The notes below the pieces were generated by a model. It ran no database searches. It was given only the letters and a program-made list of their open reading frames with translations, and was not told the DNA's origin. 47,960 bases of DNA from Spirochaetaceae bacterium (GTDB lineage Bacteria > Spirochaetota > Spirochaetia > Treponematales > Rectinemataceae), in assembly GCA_026418115.1 (NCBI GenBank), contig JAOABY010000011.1, positions 1 through 47,960 of the forward strand, read 5' to 3'. Made by a program: the position numbers and the translations under genes. This document shows, piece after piece, positions 44,173 through 47,960 of this stretch (within the stretch, counting starts at the first letter, position 1; the number at the start of each line of letters is the position of its first letter).

Positions 44173-45777
44173 ATGCAGGCCATCACTTTTATTTCGACCC
44201 GCAACAGCGGAGTTGCTGTCGACATTGCCCATGCCATCGCAGAAGGCATGCCTGCCGATGGCGGTCTCTACGTTCCCACCAGCATACCATCACTGCCCTC
44301 TGCCGCGCTTCATGAGCAGGGCCTCTCCTATGCTGAACTCGCATGGATCGTACTTGCACCGTGGTTTGCCGACTGGCAGGAGCACGAGCTCCGTCCCCTG
44401 ATCGAGGAGGCATACGATACCAGCAGGCAGCCGCGATTCTTTGTGCCGGACGTGGCACCGGTCAGGCCAGCAGGTTCGTTCGGCAACCATCCCGCCTTCT
44501 GTCTCGAACTCTTTCATGGACGGACCTGCGCCTTCAAGGATTTTGCTCTGAGCCTCCTTGGCGGATTGCTTGAGGCGAGCATGGAGCGCTGCGGCATGGA
44601 GGGACCGCTCTGCATTCTGACCGCGACCTCAGGCGATACAGGCTCTGCTGCACTTGAAGGCCTGGGAGGCAGGCGTGCAATACGCATTGCCGTGCTCTAT
44701 CCCGCCGAAGGCACAAGCGAGATCCAGCGCCTGCAGATGACCTCTGTCCCTTCGAAGGGAAGACTGGTGCTTGGCCTGCTTGGCAACTTTGATGACGCCC
44801 AGCGAGAAGTGAAGCGAATCTTCCGCATGGCTCGCTCCCCGGAAAGCCCCTTCCACACCTTCCGTCTCAGTTCGGCGAATTCCATCAATATCGGCAGACT
44901 CCTTCCGCAGATTGTGTACTATGTGCATGCATGGAGAAAGCTGCGCGAGCTTGGCGCACTGAAAGCCGGGGAATACATGCACGTTGTCGTACCCAGCGGC
45001 AATTTCGGTGATATCCTGGCTGCGCGCTATGCCAAGGCAATGGGGCTCCCTATCGAAACACTGGTCGTGGCATCGAACGCCAACAGAGTGCTCGCGGATT
45101 TCTTCGCAACCGGCAGGTATGACCGGCGCCGGCCTTTCTTCACAACGCTCAGTCCCTCGATGGATATACTGATTTCCAGCAATCTGGAACGCCTCCTGTA
45201 CATGGCCATGGGCGAAAATCCGGTTCGTCTCGCTGCTGCAATGGCAACCTTCGAAAAGGAGGGCGTTCTTGCACTTGCACCTGCCGAACAGGCCAAGCTC
45301 GCAGATTTCAGAGGCGGATGGGCTGATGACCATGCTACCCGATTGGCCATTCGGAGCGCATGGGAGGAGCACAGGCTGCTGCTCGATCCCCATACCGCAG
45401 TAGGGTATGAAGTCGCCAGACAGATTACTGCAGCCGGGCAATGGAGTGGCCGGGGGACGGAGCCGGTTGTACTGGTTGCGACCGCTAGCCCCTTCAAATT
45501 CCCTGTTGCATGTTTCGAGGCTCTTAGCCTTCCCGTACCATCAGAAGAGCGCCCCCAAGGAAAGGTGGCTGCATCAGCGCCACAGGGGACGGAGCACACT
45601 GGCAGTGATCTTGCCCTTGCCGCCCAGCTTGCTTCCTGCACGGGCATCCCCATGCCGCGACCACTCGCTGAGCTGGGAGCCCGGCCGGTTCAGCATACAA
45701 GGGTCTGCGAAGTGCAGGAGGCCGAGAGCCTGCTCGCAGAATTTTTCAGAAGAGAAACGCAGGGAGGCGCAGCATGA
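44173..45777 (+). CDS. thrC: Threonine synthase
   Basis: ThrC converts O-phosphohomoserine to threonine with PLP. The 534-residue enzyme is of the longer type found in bacteria and fungi. It has the PLP lysine K122 in CAFKDFALSLLGG, the phosphate-binding ATSGDTGSAALEG (about residues 153-165), ANSINIGRLLPQIVYYVHA (about 235-253), VPSGNFGDILAARYAK (about 273-288) and a C-terminal ATASPFKFP. An insertion of variable sequence near the C-terminus (about 455-480) is seen. The stop overlaps thrB (ATGA, 45774-45777), so threonine synthesis from homoserine is one coupled operon. The ATG at 44173 has no ribosome binding site. Confidence 0.96.
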   Translation: MQAITFISTRNSGVAVDIAHAIAEGMPADGGLYVPTSIPSLPSAALHEQGLSYAELAWIVLAPWFADWQEHELRPLIEEAYDTSRQPRFFVPDVAPVRPAGSFGNHPAFCLELFHGRTCAFKDFALSLLGGLLEASMERCGMEGPLCILTATSGDTGSAALEGLGGRRAIRIAVLYPAEGTSEIQRLQMTSVPSKGRLVLGLLGNFDDAQREVKRIFRMARSPESPFHTFRLSSANSINIGRLLPQIVYYVHAWRKLRELGALKAGEYMHVVVPSGNFGDILAARYAKAMGLPIETLVVASNANRVLADFFATGRYDRRRPFFTTLSPSMDILISSNLERLLYMAMGENPVRLAAAMATFEKEGVLALAPAEQAKLADFRGGWADDHATRLAIRSAWEEHRLLLDPHTAVGYEVARQITAAGQWSGRGTEPVVLVATASPFKFPVACFEALSLPVPSEERPQGKVAASAPQGTEHTGSDLALAAQLASCTGIPMPRPLAELGARPVQHTRVCEVQEAESLLAEFFRRETQGGAA

Positions 45778-46844
45778 AAAGGTTTCGCATCACAGTTCCC
45801 GCAACGAGTGCCAACCTCGGCCCGGGCTTTGACTGTATGGGGATCGCGCTCTCGCTCTATGATCACTTTGAAGTAGAACTTGCGCAGGATTCCGGCAGAG
45901 CCGGCATACAAGGCTGTGCGCCCGAGTGGGCAGGGGATGATAACCTCCTCCTTCGTGCCTACAGGGAAGGATGGGCTCGACTGCTGCAAGAGAATCAGCA
46001 AGAGGCAAGCTCAGTCCCCGCTCAAGGTACCACCCAAGGAGCATCCCCGGCTGCCCAAGTTCAGCAGATACTTGACAATCCCCTTCATGCCGGGGCAGGT
46101 GCACCAGCAGCTCCTCCTATCGCGGTACGTTTTCATGCCGAGATACCTCCTGCACGCGGTCTTGGTTCCAGTGCAGCACTTCTGACAGCCGGCGTGGCCG
46201 CTGCTCTCATCCTGTACAGAAGCACACTGGGAAAGAGCAGTACCATGCAGCCTGGCCCTGCCACACTTTCTGAAACAGATCGGGCATGGATACTCCAGAC
46301 TGCAGCAGCCATGGAGGGGCATCCCGACAATGTCGCCCCGGCTGTCTATGGCGGATTCTGCGCCGCCATGCCTCTCGGGGACGGAGCTTTCATGCACCTC
46401 AGATTCCCTGTCGCCTCTTCCTGGCGTTTTCTTGCAGCCATACCAGACTTTCCTCTGGAAACGGCAAAGGCTCGAAAAACCCTTCCGAACGCATACCTTC
46501 GCAGCGATACCGTGCATGCCATAGCCCACAGTGCGCTTACTGCCCTTGCATGGGCAAGCGGAAATCCGGATGCGCTGGCACATGCCTGTCAGGACCGCAT
46601 TCATCAGCCTTATCGCATGCCTCTGATAGCAGGAGGAGACACCATCGCCACTCATCTTATGGCCCATGGAGCTGCTGCGGTCTGGATTTCAGGTTCAGGC
46701 CCCACTCTCCTGAGTCTCCACACAGGCTCTGTCCCCGATCCCTGCGAGCTGCGTGCAGGCCTCGACGCAGCCATGGCTGAACATTGGAGCTTTGTGAGAC
46801 TCGAGCCAGATCACCAGGGAATACGCGTTGATGAAATCCTGTAG
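45774..46844 (+). CDS. thrB: Homoserine kinase
   Basis: ThrB phosphorylates homoserine. The 356-residue GHMP kinase has the start VPATSANLGPGFDCMGIALS (about residues 8-27), the ATP-binding glycine-rich PPARGLGSSAALL (about 124-136) and EGHPDNVAPAVYGGF (about 181-195) with the conserved residues. It is longer than most ThrB (about 310-320) because of an insertion of Gln/Ala/Ser-rich sequence at about 72-110. It is coupled to thrC by ATGA and followed by the methyltransferase gene, whose start lies inside the last codons of thrB (46831). Confidence 0.95.
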   Translation: MKRFRITVPATSANLGPGFDCMGIALSLYDHFEVELAQDSGRAGIQGCAPEWAGDDNLLLRAYREGWARLLQENQQEASSVPAQGTTQGASPAAQVQQILDNPLHAGAGAPAAPPIAVRFHAEIPPARGLGSSAALLTAGVAAALILYRSTLGKSSTMQPGPATLSETDRAWILQTAAAMEGHPDNVAPAVYGGFCAAMPLGDGAFMHLRFPVASSWRFLAAIPDFPLETAKARKTLPNAYLRSDTVHAIAHSALTALAWASGNPDALAHACQDRIHQPYRMPLIAGGDTIATHLMAHGAAAVWISGSGPTLLSLHTGSVPDPCELRAGLDAAMAEHWSFVRLEPDHQGIRVDEIL

Positions 46845-47445
46845 AATAAGCCCCACAGCCTCCGAGACGACGCAGATACTCCTGACCACAGCGCCTTGTC
46901 CTTTTGGCGATTCGGTGCTGGCCTGGGTCGAAGAACCACGGACCACCATTCTCAAGGTATTCCTGCCTGGGGAGCGCGAAGCGAAGCAGCTGGCATGGGC
47001 TTGCTATCCGGACTCCCTGCTGGTTGAGGGGAATAGCCTTCCTCTGCCGCTCATGCAGGCCCGTGCGTTCATCATCGCATTGTTTGAAGGCACCCAGACA
47101 GAACCTTTCCCTCTTTCCATGCTCGATCTTGAGCGATTGAGCCCATTCCAGCAGACGGTACTGCGCACCGAGGCGCAGGTGCGACGGGGCGAAATCTGTA
47201 CGTACCAGCAGCTTGCACAGGCGGCCGGTCACCCCAAAGGCAGTAGAATTGCCGGGCAGGCACTTGCTCGCAATCCCTTTCCACTTCTGATCCCCTGTCA
47301 CAGGGCAATCGGCTCCGATGGCTCACTCACTGGCTACCAGGGCGGTCTGGCTATGAAACGCTATCTTCTGGAACGGGAGCAGGTGCCTTTCCTTGATGAC
47401 GGCCGGGTCGATCTGGCCAGAGTGAAGCGAGCAGTATTCACCTGA
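46831..47445 (+). CDS. O6-methylguanine-DNA methyltransferase family protein
   Basis: The 204-residue protein has the C-terminal domain of MGMT/Ogt. It runs LSPFQQTVLRTEAQVRRGEI, then TYQQLAQAAGHPKGSRIAGQ, to the active site IPCHRAIGSDGSLTGYQGG with the methyl acceptor C156 (PCHR). The N-terminal part (about 90 residues) is of the usual low-conservation type. The asparagine in QALARNPFP is kept. The ATG at 46831 overlaps the end of thrB by 14 bases. Full MGMT activity is likely because the PCHR motif is complete. It may be in one operon with thrCB. Confidence 0.93.
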   Translation: MKSCRISPTASETTQILLTTAPCPFGDSVLAWVEEPRTTILKVFLPGEREAKQLAWACYPDSLLVEGNSLPLPLMQARAFIIALFEGTQTEPFPLSMLDLERLSPFQQTVLRTEAQVRRGEICTYQQLAQAAGHPKGSRIAGQALARNPFPLLIPCHRAIGSDGSLTGYQGGLAMKRYLLEREQVPFLDDGRVDLARVKRAVFT

Positions 47446-47478
47446 CGGCAGGATCGGCATGCCTGCGTACAGCCAAAC

Positions 47479-47507
47479 TTGCCTCCTACGAACCATACCA
47501 TTATTCT
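47479..47507 (+). promoter_or_regulatory. Promoter of the last gene
   Basis: TTGCCT (47479-47484), a 17-base spacer and TATTCT (47502-47507) lie before the ATG at 47531. Confidence 0.45.
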
Positions 47508-47530
47508 GAATATGAAAGACGGACTGTATC

Positions 47531-47960
47531 ATGCCGAATGACGAAGCAAGTCGAATCTTTTTCATCATATTTTTCAGCATGCTGAGCCTTCTGCGCCTGT
47601 GGTTCAAGACCAGAAGCGGCTGGAGATGGGTGCTTCTCAGCTATCGGATAGAACCGTTCCCCGCAATCCTCATCAGAGTGCTGGCCGGCATCGGCCTCAT
47701 CTATGCATCTGTTTCGATTGTATATCCTTCTCTCTTTCCTTCATGGTTTCTGCAGGTGCCTCAGTGGGCACGAACAGCAGGCATGATAATGCAGATTGCC
47801 GCACTGTTGCTGCTCTTCTCAGCACACCGCGTACTTGATGGCTCATTTACAACCACTCCCATCACCAAACCAGGCGCCCGGCTGGTGCGATCAGGTCCCT
47901 ACAGCATTATCCGTCATCCCATATATGACGCATATCTGATCATTTTCCTCGGTGCTGGCC
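47531..47960 (+). CDS. Isoprenylcysteine-methyltransferase-like membrane protein, C-terminus missing
   Basis: The reading frame is open from the ATG at 47531 to the window end (143 codons). The product has hydrophobic segments at about residues 8-20, 43-62 and 80-94, and then the pattern RLVRSGPYSIIRHPIYDAYL (about 116-135), which is the S-adenosylmethionine-binding signature of the isoprenylcysteine carboxyl methyltransferase/phospholipid methyltransferase family. Bacterial members modify unknown lipids or small molecules. The protein is cut by the end of the window. It follows the MGMT gene by 85 bases with its own promoter. Confidence 0.85.
   Translation, partial: MPNDEASRIFFIIFFSMLSLLRLWFKTRSGWRWVLLSYRIEPFPAILIRVLAGIGLIYASVSIVYPSLFPSWFLQVPQWARTAGMIMQIAALLLLFSAHRVLDGSFTTTPITKPGARLVRSGPYSIIRHPIYDAYLIIFLGAG

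Overview
The window is a gene-dense stretch of a bacterial chromosome, with no gap above about 230 bases and a fairly high G+C content (estimated by eye). The gene content fits a spirochaete (Spirochaetota, Treponema/Rectinema-like): a poly-gamma-glutamate synthase operon pgsB-pgsC-pgsW without pgsA, a GTP-dependent PEP carboxykinase, several signal-peptide proteins that look like small outer-membrane barrels, ThyX, and a CNNM/HlyC-CorC protein. This taxonomic call is an inference from gene content. I saw no rRNA, tRNA, CRISPR array, insertion sequence or prophage.

Layout. 1-3046: the start of a divergent FAD/NAD(P) oxidoreductase, then pgsB-pgsC-pgsW. 3155-5587: leuS with its own promoter and a strong terminator. 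5751-10919: a D-/L-amino-acid block of an EamA exporter, D-serine ammonia-lyase (dsdA), an alanine:sodium symporter and, convergent to it, alanine racemase. 11038-15916: thyX, a very large GAF/PAS/HD-GYP protein and a beta-hydroxyacid dehydrogenase. 16036-19570: a membrane adenylate cyclase with a lipoprotein, facing a PHP phosphoesterase and a DRTGG protein. 19684-22546: an ABC exporter (ATPase and permease) and a membrane-anchored Holliday-junction-endonuclease-like protein. 22725-24983: pckG and a LapA-domain protein behind a switch-like leader. 25053-26980: a DUF2589 protein, a second protein sharing a motif with it, and a DUF2892 membrane protein.

27110-32446: YgiQ-type radical SAM protein, then a single-chain EtfB-EtfA fusion and an FAD-linked lactate/glycolate dehydrogenase, which together resemble an electron-confurcating lactate dehydrogenase. 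32474-35924 (minus strand): sugar-nucleotide reductase, a phospholipase D/cardiolipin-synthase-like lipoprotein split by a frameshift, and two outer-membrane proteins. 36166-38318: pdxS-pdxT (PLP synthase) and a cupin-like protein. 38400-42794: CNNM/CorC protein, patatin fused to a beta-barrel, and a small outer-membrane barrel. 42888-44080: 3-methyladenine glycosylase I and ferritin. 44173-47960: thrC-thrB, an O6-methylguanine-DNA methyltransferase and a truncated isoprenylcysteine-methyltransferase-like membrane protein.

How the genes work together. PLP made by PdxST is the cofactor of DsdA, Alr and ThrC in the same window. Lactate oxidation (Etf-LDH) and PEP carboxykinase bear on central carbon and redox flow. 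Several operons use ATGA or GTGA stop-start overlaps, which implies translational coupling. A recurrent theme is a TATA-type -10 box only 6-10 bases ahead of an ATG that lacks a Shine-Dalgarno sequence (pgsB, thyX, ygiQ, patatin, tag, thrC), which suggests leaderless mRNAs.
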